A stretch of DNA of 64,000 nucleotides from NCBI GenBank assembly GCA_016713235.1, contig JADJPN010000003.1, positions 558,001-622,000 of the forward strand, written 5' to 3'. The translations under genes were made by a program, and so were the position numbers. The first letter of the stretch is position 1. Each line of letters begins with the position of its first letter. This stretch comes from Hyphomicrobiales bacterium. GTDB lineage: Bacteria > Pseudomonadota > Alphaproteobacteria > Rhizobiales > Xanthobacteraceae. Below, piece after piece: positions 52,979-62,632 of the stretch. The notes beneath the pieces were generated by a model. The model did not search any database and had not been told where the DNA came from. It was given only the letters and a program-made list of their open reading frames with translations.

Positions 52979-53950
52979 ATGGCCGATAACGAACTCCGGT
53001 CCGCCAAGGACTTAGATGACTTTATCCGCGGCCTTACCTTGCTGGGAACAGGCGGGGGCGGCAGGCCGGAAGCCGGGCACGATGCATTGTCGTCTCACGT
53101 TTGTTGCTCGCCCTCCGGGAGTTGGAGTGCCAATCGAACAAGAAGATTGCCGGTGTCTTCCCGATCGAAATCGGCGCTGGCAATTCGACCACGCCTTTTG
53201 CAGCGGCGCTGGCTGCCGGCATCGACATGATCGATTGCGATTGTGCTGGCGGCCGGGCAATTCCCGAAATGAGCCAGAGCACAGTCGCGCTGGCTGGCAT
53301 TCCTTTCGCTCCGGCAGTTTTCGCCGATCCCTGGGGAAGTCTGCTCACGGTTTCGAACTGCAACAGTGCGAAGCAGTTGGAGCGCCTGGGAAAAGCGATC
53401 AGCTCGGTCACGAAATTCGCCGATATGCGTGCGCAATGCGCGCGCGGCATTCATTGTCGATGGCCGTACCTTGAAGAAGGTGGCGAGCGGGGGTGGGCTG
53501 ACCCGTGCCTTGCGGATCGGCCGGGCGCTTGCTTCCGCAAGATCAGCGAACGAAGACGCTGCGAGCGCTGCAGCGCGCGAACTGAACGGGGCCGTCGTCT
53601 ATACCGGGAAGCTCATCGCGAAAGACTGGGATAGCCGCGACGGATATATGTATGGCGAACTCCGTATTGCCGCCGCGGGCAAGCCGGAAGCACGCATATT
53701 CCTGAAGAACGAAAATCACATCGTCTGGATCGCAGATGAACCGCGATACACCGCGCCGGATCTGATTTGCGTCGTCAACGCCGAAACAGGCGAACCCTAT
53801 ACCAACACGAATCTGCAAATCGGAACGAACGTCGCAGTCATCGTCGCGCCTGCGCTTGATGTTCATCGCACGCCGCAGTGCATCGAAGCGCTCGGTCCGC
53901 GTCATTACGGTTTTGATATCGACTATCTTCCAATGGGGACTGTGCAATGA
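52979..53950 (+). pseudogene. DUF917-family protein, frameshifted and shortened
   Basis: ATG 52979 gives AKDLDDFIRGLTLLGTGGGGRPEAG, the typical DUF917 N terminus with the glycine-rich loop. The next recognisable part, ALRELECQSNKKIAGVFPIEIGAGNSTTPFAAALAAGIDMIDCDCAGGRAIPEMSQ (in pieces), is in another frame from about 53100. After a shift near 53445 the C terminus continues AFIVDGRTLKKVASGGGLTRAL and FLKNENHIVWIADEPRYTAPDLICVVNAETGEPY to the stop. The spacing between GGGG and PIEIG is much shorter than usual, so a segment of some tens of residues also appears deleted. Some family members have been linked to S-methyl-thiohydantoin desulfurisation in imidazole/hydantoin breakdown. The stop overlaps the LLM gene. 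Confidence 0.8.
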
Positions 53951-54981
53951 CGCTCGGAATGCTGATGGCTGGACACGCGGACCCGTTTGTTCACGCGGAC
54001 TCGGCCGCTCTAGCGGAAGAGCTTGGCTTTACCGACGTCTGGATGGCCGACGAGCGCTTCTATCGGGAAGTCTATTCGCTGCTCACTGTCATCGCGATGA
54101 AGACCAAGCGGATCAATATCGGCCCTTGCGTCACCGATCCTTTTTCGCGTCATCCGGCGCTGACTGCGATGGCGATCTATACGCTGGACGACATCTCGCG
54201 TGGCCGCGCTATCCTAGGACTTGGTGCCGGCGTTTCCGGATTCGCGGAAATGGGCACGACGCGTCCTAAACCAGTGCGCGCAATCCGGGAATCGATCGAA
54301 CTTATCCGGGCCATGTCGGGCGGTGAGGATATCTCCTACGACGGCGAGGTTGTGAAGTTCGATACAGGCAAGCTTGGTTTCAAGCCATCGCGGCAGAAGC
54401 TGCCGGTCTGGATCGCAGGCAATGGTCCGCAGGTGCAGCAACTCGGCGGAAAGCTCGCCGACGCCGTGATCATGGAAGCTTGTGGAAACGCGCTCGAGGC
54501 AAAAGCGTTTGCCGCGCGTATCGCGGAAAGTGCGGCCGGAGCCGGCCGTAGCGCGAAGGACGTCCATCTCGTCGCTAGGCTCAACGTATCGCTCAGCGAT
54601 AATGCCGGCGACGCCTATGACGCGTTACGTTTGCGCGCCGCGCGAACGCTCGCTTCGGGCCGCACGCACTTCGATACGCTTGAATCGCAAGGTCTCGCGG
54701 TTCCCGCGCAGGTCCGGGAAAAAGTCGCGCACGTTTCCTACAAAGAAGGTGCGCCTCCCTATGAGGCAATTCGGGCCGACATTTCAAATGACATGATCAA
54801 AGCAATCTCGCTGGTAGGAACGACAGCTGACATCAGGCAGCAACTCATTGGTCTATTCGAAGCCGGCATCGGTGGCGTCATTCTTTCGGCGTTGCCGGCG
54901 AAGGGGGTCACGATGCAGCAGACACTCGAGCGCTTTGTCACGGAAGCGTGGCAGCCAGCGCTGAAGCACAAGAAGAACTAA
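53947..54981 (+). CDS. LLM-class flavin-dependent oxidoreductase
   Basis: A 344-aa luciferase-like TIM-barrel protein. ALAEELGFTDVWMADERFYREVYSLLTVIAMKTKRINIGPCVTDPFSRHP (in pieces, residues 20-72), AIYTLDDISRGRAILGLGAGVSGF (about 76-99) and GFKPSRQKLPVWIAGNGPQVQQLGGKLADAVIMEAC (about 144-179) are F420/FMN-binding family segments. The group is close to methylenetetrahydromethanopterin reductase-like enzymes. ATGA overlap with the DUF917 gene and 4 bases before coxM show tight linkage with the molybdenum hydroxylase. Confidence 0.9.
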   Translation: MTLGMLMAGHADPFVHADSAALAEELGFTDVWMADERFYREVYSLLTVIAMKTKRINIGPCVTDPFSRHPALTAMAIYTLDDISRGRAILGLGAGVSGFAEMGTTRPKPVRAIRESIELIRAMSGGEDISYDGEVVKFDTGKLGFKPSRQKLPVWIAGNGPQVQQLGGKLADAVIMEACGNALEAKAFAARIAESAAGAGRSAKDVHLVARLNVSLSDNAGDAYDALRLRAARTLASGRTHFDTLESQGLAVPAQVREKVAHVSYKEGAPPYEAIRADISNDMIKAISLVGTTADIRQQLIGLFEAGIGGVILSALPAKGVTMQQTLERFVTEAWQPALKHKKN

Positions 54982-54985
54982 AGCC

Positions 54986-55849
54986 ATGAAGTTCAATCTG
55001 CATTCGGCAAGTTCGCCCGATCATGCTTTCCAGATCGCGGCCGGGCTGAAGGAAGGCTGGCGCTATATCGCAGGCGGTACTGATCTTGTGATCCAGTTGC
55101 GCCGCGGCGTCCGCGAGGCGGCCGACTTGATCGACCTCTCGAGGATTTCTGCACTACGAACAATTGAAACGAGCGAGACGAGTTTTCGGATCGGCGCGCT
55201 TTGCACGCACAAGGATCTGGAGGGTCACGCGGCGCTGGTGCGGGAATTCCCTGCGCTGCAAGCGGCCGCGCGAGTGGTCGGCGGACACCAAATTCGCAAC
55301 GTCGGAACGGTCGGCGGCAATCTTGCGAATGCGTCACCGGCGGCGGATGTCGCGGTTGCTCTACTTGCGCTTGATGCGAAGGTTCACGTGCGTGGGCCAA
55401 GCGGCACTCGCGAAATCGCGATTGACGATCTCTTCGTCAGTTCCGGTAAGACGACATTGCAGCCTGCGGAAATGATCGAGCGTATCGAAGTTACCCGGCA
55501 TGGCGATCGTTCGCGCAGCGTGTTTCTGAAGGTTGGGCGCCGTAAAGCAATGGAGATTTCCGTTGTCTCGGCAGCGGTAAGCCTGAAGTTCGATGCGGGC
55601 GGTGTTTGCGAAAGTGCACGGATTGCGCTCGGCGCGGTTGGTCCGCGGCCGTTGCGCGCGAAAGCGGCGGAGAAATTACTGCAAGGAGAAGTCGTCGATG
55701 CGGCGCTTGTCGCCGATGCCGCCGCGCTGGCACGAGACGAATGCACGCCGCGCTCCGATCCTCGCGCCTCCGCGGCCTACCGGACGGCCGTTGTCGAGGG
55801 ATTGGTGAAACGGGCGATCACGCAATGCGCCGCGGCGCTGTCACGGTGA
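54986..55849 (+). CDS. FAD-binding molybdenum hydroxylase medium subunit (CoxM-like)
   Basis: A 287-aa flavoprotein. The two FAD motifs are clear: YIAGGTDLVIQLRRG (about residues 28-42) and HQIRNVGTVGGNLANASPAADVAVALLAL (about 101-129, the IRNxGTxGGNLA motif). FLKVGRRKAMEISVVSAAVSL marks the C-terminal domain. It is the middle subunit for the large/small pair encoded next. The stop overlaps the coxS GTG (GTGA). Confidence 0.93.
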   Translation: MKFNLHSASSPDHAFQIAAGLKEGWRYIAGGTDLVIQLRRGVREAADLIDLSRISALRTIETSETSFRIGALCTHKDLEGHAALVREFPALQAAARVVGGHQIRNVGTVGGNLANASPAADVAVALLALDAKVHVRGPSGTREIAIDDLFVSSGKTTLQPAEMIERIEVTRHGDRSRSVFLKVGRRKAMEISVVSAAVSLKFDAGGVCESARIALGAVGPRPLRAKAAEKLLQGEVVDAALVADAAALARDECTPRSDPRASAAYRTAVVEGLVKRAITQCAAALSR

Positions 55850-56325
55850 GCAAGATGAAAGAACTGAATTTGAAGGTCAACGGCGAGCAGTGGGAAGTTC
55901 AGGCGAAGGACTTCGACACGTTGCTCGACGTGCTGCGCAGGGAACTGGCGCTGACCGGAACGAAGTCGAACTGCCTCGAAGGCGAGTGCGGGGTTTGCGC
56001 GGTTCTCGTGAACGGCCGCGTCGTTAACTCCTGCATTCTGCTCGCCGCGCAATGCGAAGGCGCGGAGATTACGACCATCGAAGGTATGGCCGATGGCGAG
56101 AAGTTGCACGCGTTGCAGCAGTCGTTTCTCGACCGTGGCGCGGTGCAGTGCGGCTACTGCATCCCCGGGATGATCATGTCCGCGGCGGGGTTCCTGAAAG
56201 AGAATCCTTCGCCGACACCGGACGAAATACGTGAAGGGCTTTGCGGAACCTTATGCCGCTGCACCGGCTACACAAAAATCGTTGAAGCTGTTCATGAGGC
56301 AGCCCAGAACATGAGCGCGAAATGA
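55846..56325 (+). CDS. 2Fe-2S molybdenum hydroxylase small subunit (CoxS-like, first)
   Basis: About 159 aa from GTG 55846 (VSKMKELNLKVNG; ATG 55855 is an alternative). Plant-type cluster ligands lie in GTKSNCLEGECGVCAVLVNG and NSCILLA; the second cluster is in VQCGYCIPGMIMSA and TLCRCTGYTKIVEAV. All eight cysteines are present. ATGA overlap joins it to coxL. Confidence 0.94.
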   Translation: MSKMKELNLKVNGEQWEVQAKDFDTLLDVLRRELALTGTKSNCLEGECGVCAVLVNGRVVNSCILLAAQCEGAEITTIEGMADGEKLHALQQSFLDRGAVQCGYCIPGMIMSAAGFLKENPSPTPDEIREGLCGTLCRCTGYTKIVEAVHEAAQNMSAK

Positions 56326-58586
56326 ACGCATCTCCTCCAATGTATGACGTCGTTGGCAAGCGCCTGAACCGGCTGGATGGTGCGGGCAAAGTGACCGGCG
56401 CCGCTGTTTACGCGTCGGACTTTTCGCTCCCGGGCATGCTGCATGGGCGGATACTCCGCAGCCCGCATCCGCACGCGAAGATTATGCGTCTCGATGCGAC
56501 GGCAGCCCGCAAGCTGCCGGGCGTTCGCGCGATCGTGACCGGTGCGTCACAGAAGCTGAACCGCTTCGGTAACTTCATCAAAGACTTCGAGGTCTTTGCG
56601 ACGGATCGCGTCTATCACATCGGTCAGGCAATCGCCGGTGTCGCTGCGGATTCGGAATACGCAGCAGAGCAGGCGTTGAAGGCAATCGAAGTTGAATATG
56701 AACCGCTGCCCGCGGTGTTTGATGCAATTGATGCATTGGCGCAGGATGCCGCGCTCGTTCATCCCGAGTGGCAGAACCTGAAGGCTGCGCCGATCATCAA
56801 TCGCGACGGCAATCGTTGCGGCCGCACCGTAATCAAGTTTGGCGACGTCGAACAAGGCTTTCGCGATAGCTATCGTGTTTACGAGCACGTGTTTCGCACG
56901 AGTCCGGTTCATGCCGGCTATACGGAGCCGCGCGTTGCCGTTGCGCAATGGAGCGGGCCCGATCAGGCGACTGTGTGGTGCAATGCGCCGCTTCTGTTCG
57001 ATACGCAGAGTGCCTTGGCTGAAATTTTCGGACTTCCTGCTTCGCATATTCGGGTTGTTGTGCCCGGAATCGGCGGCGGGTTCGGCGGGAAGTTACGTCT
57101 TGGCATGGAACATTACGCAATGGCGCTCGCCCGCGCGGCGAAGCGTCCGGTGCGTGTGATGTCGACCAGCGAAGAGGAATTGACGGCGGCGCTATTTCGC
57201 CAGCCCGCGACGATCGAACTGAAAACCGGGGTTGATCGCGAAGGACGTATCGTGGCGAAGAAGGGCCGTATTGTCGTTGACTCCGGAGCGTGCTCCGGCT
57301 CCGGCCCGCTGGTGGCATCGACTGCAACCATGATCCTCGCCGGGCCGTATCGTATTCCGAACGCCGAAATTGAAGGGGTTGCGGTCTACACGAACAATCA
57401 TCCCAATGGTTCGGTGCGTGCGCCTTCGGGCCCGATGCCGAACTTCGCAACCGAATCCCAGATGGACATGATCGCGGAAGATCTCGGTCTCGATCCGCTC
57501 GAAATTCGCATGCGCAACATCCTGCGCGAAGGCGACATCGCCGTGAACGGTCAGAAAATGACGAGCGTAGGTCTCGCGGAATGTCTCGAAAAGGCGGCAG
57601 CATGCATCGACTGGAGCCAACGCAAGCCTGAACAAAGCCGCGGCAAAGGACTAGCCTGCGGCTGGTGGATGACTTCGCGCGGTTCTTCCGGCGCTTACCT
57701 GAAACTCATGCAGGACGGCACACTCACCATGATGGTCGGCGTCGTCGAGATGGGAACCGGCGCGCTCACGGGCGCGGCGCAGGTCGTTGCGGAAGAAATG
57801 GGCATGCAGCTTTTCGACATCAACGTCGTAAGCGCTGACTCGCTCACGACGCCTTACGATTTCGGCTCGCAGGGCAGCCGCACGATGTTCGCGGTCGCCA
57901 ATGCTTCGCGCGAGGCCGCACGCGATCTGCTCACGAAGATGCGGACGCGCGCTGCAAAGGCGCTGGGTGCAGATGAGGGAGCGCTGGAAATGCGCGAAAA
58001 GGCATTCTGGAATGGCGAAAAGAAAATAACGTTTGCGGAACTCGCAGCGCAGGCCAATGCTGCCGTTGGCGGATTGATCGCGGAAGCGACCTATATTGCG
58101 CCGGCGGTCGAGCATGGCGCCGCGCGCGTGCAGAACCATTTTTCGCCGAGCTGGCCGTCCCCCAGTTTCCACGTGCATGCGACGGATGTGTCCGTCGATG
58201 AAGTGCTCGGCGAAGTGACGATCAATCGTTACGTGGTCGCGCAGGATGTCGGATATGCGATCAACCCGACCTATCTCGAAGGGCAGCTGGAAGGCGGTGC
58301 CGTGCAAGGCGTCGGCCAGGCTCTCTTTGAAGAGATCATCATGGTCAACGGGCAGGTGCAGAACGGCAATCTGACCGACTACAAGATGCCGACCAGCATG
58401 GACGTGCCGCCGATCGAGGTCATTCTGGTGACGCATCCGTCAGTGGCCGGGCCTTATGGCGCGAAAGGCGTCGGTGAGCCGCCGTCGATCCAGCCTCCCG
58501 CCGCGGTGGCAAATGCTGTTGCAGCGGCCTGCGGCAAGCGGATCATGCAGCTTCCGATTACGGCCGAGAAGATATTGATGGATTGA
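56322..58586 (+). CDS. Xanthine dehydrogenase-family molybdopterin-binding subunit (CoxL-like)
   Basis: A 754-aa catalytic subunit. The hammerhead domain starts VTGAAVYASDFSLPGMLHGRILRSPHPHAK in pieces (about residues 24-53). Mo-pterin motifs are GIGGGFGGKLRLGMEHYAMALARAAKRPVRV in pieces (about 248-278), the active-site loop HPNGSVRAPSGPMPNFATESQMD (about 361-383) and SQGSRTMFAVANA (about 514-526). The catalytic glutamate is in GAKGVGEPPSIQPP (about 713-726). The loop again is not the CO dehydrogenase AYxCSFR. A full L-M-S set is therefore present, with another S and fused L-M downstream. Confidence 0.94.
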   Translation: MNASPPMYDVVGKRLNRLDGAGKVTGAAVYASDFSLPGMLHGRILRSPHPHAKIMRLDATAARKLPGVRAIVTGASQKLNRFGNFIKDFEVFATDRVYHIGQAIAGVAADSEYAAEQALKAIEVEYEPLPAVFDAIDALAQDAALVHPEWQNLKAAPIINRDGNRCGRTVIKFGDVEQGFRDSYRVYEHVFRTSPVHAGYTEPRVAVAQWSGPDQATVWCNAPLLFDTQSALAEIFGLPASHIRVVVPGIGGGFGGKLRLGMEHYAMALARAAKRPVRVMSTSEEELTAALFRQPATIELKTGVDREGRIVAKKGRIVVDSGACSGSGPLVASTATMILAGPYRIPNAEIEGVAVYTNNHPNGSVRAPSGPMPNFATESQMDMIAEDLGLDPLEIRMRNILREGDIAVNGQKMTSVGLAECLEKAAACIDWSQRKPEQSRGKGLACGWWMTSRGSSGAYLKLMQDGTLTMMVGVVEMGTGALTGAAQVVAEEMGMQLFDINVVSADSLTTPYDFGSQGSRTMFAVANASREAARDLLTKMRTRAAKALGADEGALEMREKAFWNGEKKITFAELAAQANAAVGGLIAEATYIAPAVEHGAARVQNHFSPSWPSPSFHVHATDVSVDEVLGEVTINRYVVAQDVGYAINPTYLEGQLEGGAVQGVGQALFEEIIMVNGQVQNGNLTDYKMPTSMDVPPIEVILVTHPSVAGPYGAKGVGEPPSIQPPAAVANAVAAACGKRIMQLPITAEKILMD

Positions 58587-59092
58587 CCGCCGTGGCACGG
58601 GACTCAAAAACACCGACATCGAAGAGCGGCACAACCGCGGTTTCGTTGTCGGTGAACGGCGTCGACCGAAAGTTGGTCGTAGGCCAGCACGAGTCCATTG
58701 CCGATGTGTTGCGCGATCGTCTCGATCTGCGGGGAACGAAGATCGGCTGCAACAGTGGCGAGTGCGGCGCTTGTACCGTGCTGCTGGACGGAGTTGCGGT
58801 CTGTTCCTGCGTCACGCTCGCGGCCACGGTTTCGGAGTCCAGCGTCGTGACCGTCGAGGGCCTTGCGCGTGAAGGCGAGCTTCAGGAACTCCAACAGGCG
58901 TTCATGGAGCATGGGGCGTTTCAATGCGGATTCTGCACCAGCGGCATGCTGATGTCCGCCTATGCATTGCTGTCGCAACAACGCAAGCCGTCTGACGAGG
59001 CCATTCGCACGGCGTTGCAAGGAAATATCTGCCGCTGCACGGGTTATGTGCAAATTCTCAATGCAGTGCGCGACGCGGCTGCAAGATCATGA
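58583..59092 (+). CDS. 2Fe-2S molybdenum hydroxylase small subunit (CoxS-like, second)
   Basis: A 169-aa iron-sulfur subunit starting at TTG 58583 (TTGA overlap with coxL; GTG 58592 is an alternative). It has a polar N-terminal extension of about 20 residues. Cluster motifs are GTKIGCNSGECGACTVLLDG and CSCVTLA, then FQCGFCTSGMLMSA and NICRCTGYVQILNAV. It is the closer match to the usual CoxS sequence and presumably serves the fused large subunit encoded next (ATGA overlap). Confidence 0.93.
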   Translation: MTAVARDSKTPTSKSGTTAVSLSVNGVDRKLVVGQHESIADVLRDRLDLRGTKIGCNSGECGACTVLLDGVAVCSCVTLAATVSESSVVTVEGLAREGELQELQQAFMEHGAFQCGFCTSGMLMSAYALLSQQRKPSDEAIRTALQGNICRCTGYVQILNAVRDAAARS

Positions 59093-62000
59093 ACGCGCCA
59101 GTCAAAACAATCGGGCGCCGCGTCGGGCAGATCGAAGCAAAGACAAAGTAACCGGTGCGGCACAGTACGCATGACATCGTACTGCCCGGAATGTTGTACT
59201 GCGCGATTCTGCGCAGTCCTCATGCGGCCGCGGACATTCTGAACATCGACTTGACCCCGGCGCTTGCCGTTTCCGGCGTCGTTGACGCGGTTACAGTCGA
59301 TGATTTCAGCGGTTCACGATACGTCAATTACGGACCGGCTTATTCCGACCGCCATGCCATGGCCAAAGACAAGGTCAGGTTTTACGGCGAGGAGGTTGCG
59401 GCCGTCGCCGCAGAGTCGGTGCAAGCTGCCTGGCTTGGTGTACGTGCGATCTCGATTGGTTATAAAGAACATGCGGCCGCGCCAACGGTTGAAGCAGCGC
59501 TCGCCGCCGGCGCGCCGGATATTCATCCACGCCGCGATAAACTCTCCTCCAATGTCGTGCAGTCGGTTGACGTGCAACTCGGCGACACCGCTGGCGCGTT
59601 CGATCGCGCTGCGCTGGTCGTGGAAGGCGACTACGAACACGGAGTGGTCTGGCCGGTCTGTATGGAAACGAACGCGGCCGTCGCCTCGTTCGATCGAGCA
59701 ACTGGTAAGCTCGAAGTCTGGTGCGGTACGCAGGCGCCGTTTTTTGTGCGGAAGGAGCTGGCGCAGGTTATCGGGCTAGAGCTCAAGAATATCATCGTGC
59801 GGTCCGTCGCGATCGGTGGCGGGTTTGGCGGAAAATCCCAAGCCCCCGAACAGATCGCGATCGCTGCACTCCTGTCGAAACGAACGGGCAGGCCGGTCAA
59901 AGTCGTGCTCTCGCGCGACGAAGAGTACATCGCCGGTAAGAGCGACCACGCCAAACGCATGTCGCTCCGCACGGCGGTCGATGCGGAAGGCAATATTCTC
60001 GCGCGGGCCGTGGATGCACTCGTCGACAACGGCGCCTACACGCATATGGGACCTGTCTACGTGTCGGCAGTGCGGCAGCGCACGGCAAATCTCTATCGCG
60101 TCGGCACGGCAGGAATACGCGCGAAGCTCGTCTATACGAACAAGCTGCCGGGCGGCTCCTACCGCGGGATGGGCGCCCCCGGCATCATCTGGGCAATCGA
60201 AAGCCAGATCGACGAAATTGCGGAGAAACTCAATCTCGATCCTGTCGACTATCGATTGCGGATCGCCAATCAGGCCGGCGACGTTACGCCGCTTGGCTGG
60301 AAGATAACGAGCTGCGGTCTTTCGGAGTGTTTGACCAAAGCCGCGGAGCGCATTGGCTGGAAAGATAAAAAAGGCAAGCTGCCGCCGTATCGCGGGATCG
60401 GCATCGCTTCGATGATCCATCCGAGCGGAAGCGTGCTCTACGCCGAGGGGAATTTTTCCAATATCGCAATCGAGCTGCATCCCGACGGGCGGATGACGGT
60501 CTTCACGCAGACCGCCGATGCGGGCACGTGGCAAAACACGGTGCTGGCGCAGTTGGTCGCCGAAACGCTTGGCGTAACGATGGAGGGAATATCCGTCGTG
60601 CACATGGATACCGAGCTCGGCCCCGACGATCTCGGAAGTGCTGCGTCGCGCGTGACATTCGTTACGGGGAATGCGGCGATTGCCGCCGGGAAAAATCTGG
60701 TTTCCAAGCTTCGTGAGCGCATTGCATCGGAATGGGGTATCGGCGCCGACGAGGTCAAGTACGAAGCCGGTGTGTTCTCGAATGCGCGCGACAAGCGACG
60801 GGAGCTGACACTGCCGCAGGCCGCGCAGCGTTTCGGATCGCTGCGGGTCGAGGGCCGGTATGAAATCGGTCTCGAACGCCCCGATCCCATAACAGGATAT
60901 GGAAACTATGCCGCTGCTTATGCGTTCGGCGCGCAGGCCGTGGAAGTCGAAGTCGATCGGGGAACCGGTCACGTTACTATTCTGAACATCGCGTCGGCGC
61001 AGGATGTCGGCCGGGTGATCAACCCGACCGCGTTGGAAGGTCAGACCTATGGCGGCATCATGCAGGGTGTCGGCATGGCGCTAAGCGAGGATGTTGTCTT
61101 CGAGAATGGGCGCCCCGTAAACCGATCGCTGATCAACTACCGCGTGCCGCGTATTCGAGACACACCGAATATCTCGATAGACTTCATCGAAACCGCGGAT
61201 GCGTTGGGGCCGTTCGGCGCGAAGGCGGCAGGCGAACCGACGATCAATGCAACGGTTGCCGCCGTTGCGAACGCCGTCGCGGATGCGGTTGGTGTTCGGT
61301 TTCATAAATTACCGATCACGCCTGAGGCAGTGCTGGCGGCGATAAGAAAGCGCAACCAACAGCAACCGCAACTGAAACCGTATTTGCGTGCCTACAACGC
61401 GGAAATCGCCACCGTCCGAAAGCTCTATCCAGCGATGTTCCCTGTCATGAAGAAGGCGGGGAAGTATCTTGCGCAACCGCGGCCGCAAGTACGCGAGTTT
61501 GAAACCGCAATTGCGAACACGCTGGATGATGCCATCGCGCAGGCGGCGGCCACCGAGGGAAGCCGCTTTCTTGGGGGTGGGACGGATTTGCTGCCGGGCA
61601 TTCGTCAGGGCGTCTACGGTCCGTCCAAGCTGATTTCTTATCGCGGCGTGCCGGGAGTGAGGGAGATCGTCACGACCGATACTGCCGTGAGAGTTGGCGC
61701 GGCAGTTACGATCAACGGATTGATCAACGATGAGTTGATCCTTGAGAAGTTTCCTGGACTTACGAAGGGCGCGTCGCTGATTGCGACAAGCCAGATCCGC
61801 AACCGAGCAACGGTTGCCGGCGATCTGTGTCAGGAAAAGCGCTGCTGGTTCTTTCGTTCCGCGACGCCATGTTATCGTTTTTCAGGTCCCGCTTGTCCTT
61901 GTTACGCGGTGCTTGGCGACAATCGCCATCATTCCATTCTCGGCGCGGGCAGGTGCGCGGCACCTTGCGTCGCTGATCTCGCGCCGATGTTGTCTTGTCT

Positions 62001-62463
62001 GGGTGCGGAAGTGGTCACGGCCGGCTCGGGGACAACGCGGCGTATTCCGGTCGAACAGCTTTATGTGTGGGCGGGCGAGACGGTGCTCAATCCGGCCGAA
62101 CTCATTACGTCGATCGAGATTCCGAAACCGCAGGCGCGGTCGGCATTTCATTACGAAAAATATGCGCGCTGGCAGGGCGACTTTGCCGAAGCTTCTGCTG
62201 CGGTACGCCTTGTTGGAACGGCAAAGCGGATTGAAGAAGCGTCTATCGTTCTCGGTGGCGTTGCGCCTAAACCGGCGTGAGCAGCCTACAGCGAGGAGCG
62301 GCTGCGGGGCGCAGCGCTGTCGCCCGAACTGATTGAAGCCGCCGCCACGGCGTCGGTTTTTGGCGCACTGCCGCTCAAGAACAACGATTACAAAACCTCG
62401 CTCACTGTTACCGTCGTCAAGCGCGCGATTGAGGCCGCGGCGAGTTATTTGGCGTCAAACTGA
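59089..62463 (+). pseudogene. Fused molybdopterin (CoxL-like) and FAD (HcrB-like) hydroxylase subunit, frameshifted at both ends
   Basis: The central frame 59155-62280 encodes a CoxL-type domain (DIVLPGMLYCAILRSPHAAADIL, IGGGFGGKSQAPEQ, active loop PGGSYRGMGAPGIIWAIESQID, glutamate in GAKAAGEPTINA, end at FHKLPITPEAVLAAIRKRN, about residue 725). It runs without a stop into an FAD domain (GSRFLGGGTDLLPGIRQG about 808-825; IATSQIRNRATVAGDLCQ about 871-888). Between the FAD loop and DLAPMLSCLGA lies a cysteine-rich insert (CQEKRCWFF, PCYRFSGPACPCYAVLGDNRHHSILGAGRCAAPC in pieces) resembling the [4Fe-4S] loop of 4-hydroxybenzoyl-CoA reductase beta subunits. The true start at ATG 59089 (MNAPVKTIGRRVG) is separated by two or three indels, and after 62277 the tail AAYSEERLRGAALSPELIEAA to TGA 62463 lies in another frame. 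Indels may be sequence errors. Confidence 0.85.
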
Positions 62464-62551
62464 TGCGGCAGAACAGCGCTTCGGAGCGTTTTTGGGCCCA
62501 TTCTGGAGGCTCTGAGCTCCACCAAATAGGTCTGAAAAGTGGCGTTGAAGC

Positions 62552-62609
62552 TTGACAGCAGAGTAGCATGTATCAATAATTGAGACGCAAAAAGAATTAG
62601 TTGAGACAC
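62552..62609 (+). promoter_or_regulatory. Promoter with 21-bp-spaced direct repeats before the binding-protein gene
   Basis: TTGACA (62552-62557), a 17-base spacer and AATAAT (62575-62580) form a promoter. TGAGACGC (62581-62588) and TGAGACAC (62602-62609) follow with a period of exactly 21 bp, the same repeats, order and period as at 52949-52977. A regulator bound here would cover the start-site region. Confidence 0.65.
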
Positions 62610-62632
62610 ACAAATCGACGAGGGGACGTTCA

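Noticed and set aside
59776..60972. Minus-strand frame of 398 codons opposite the fused hydroxylase
   Set aside because: It mirrors the conserved CoxL domain and has no start context or family motif.
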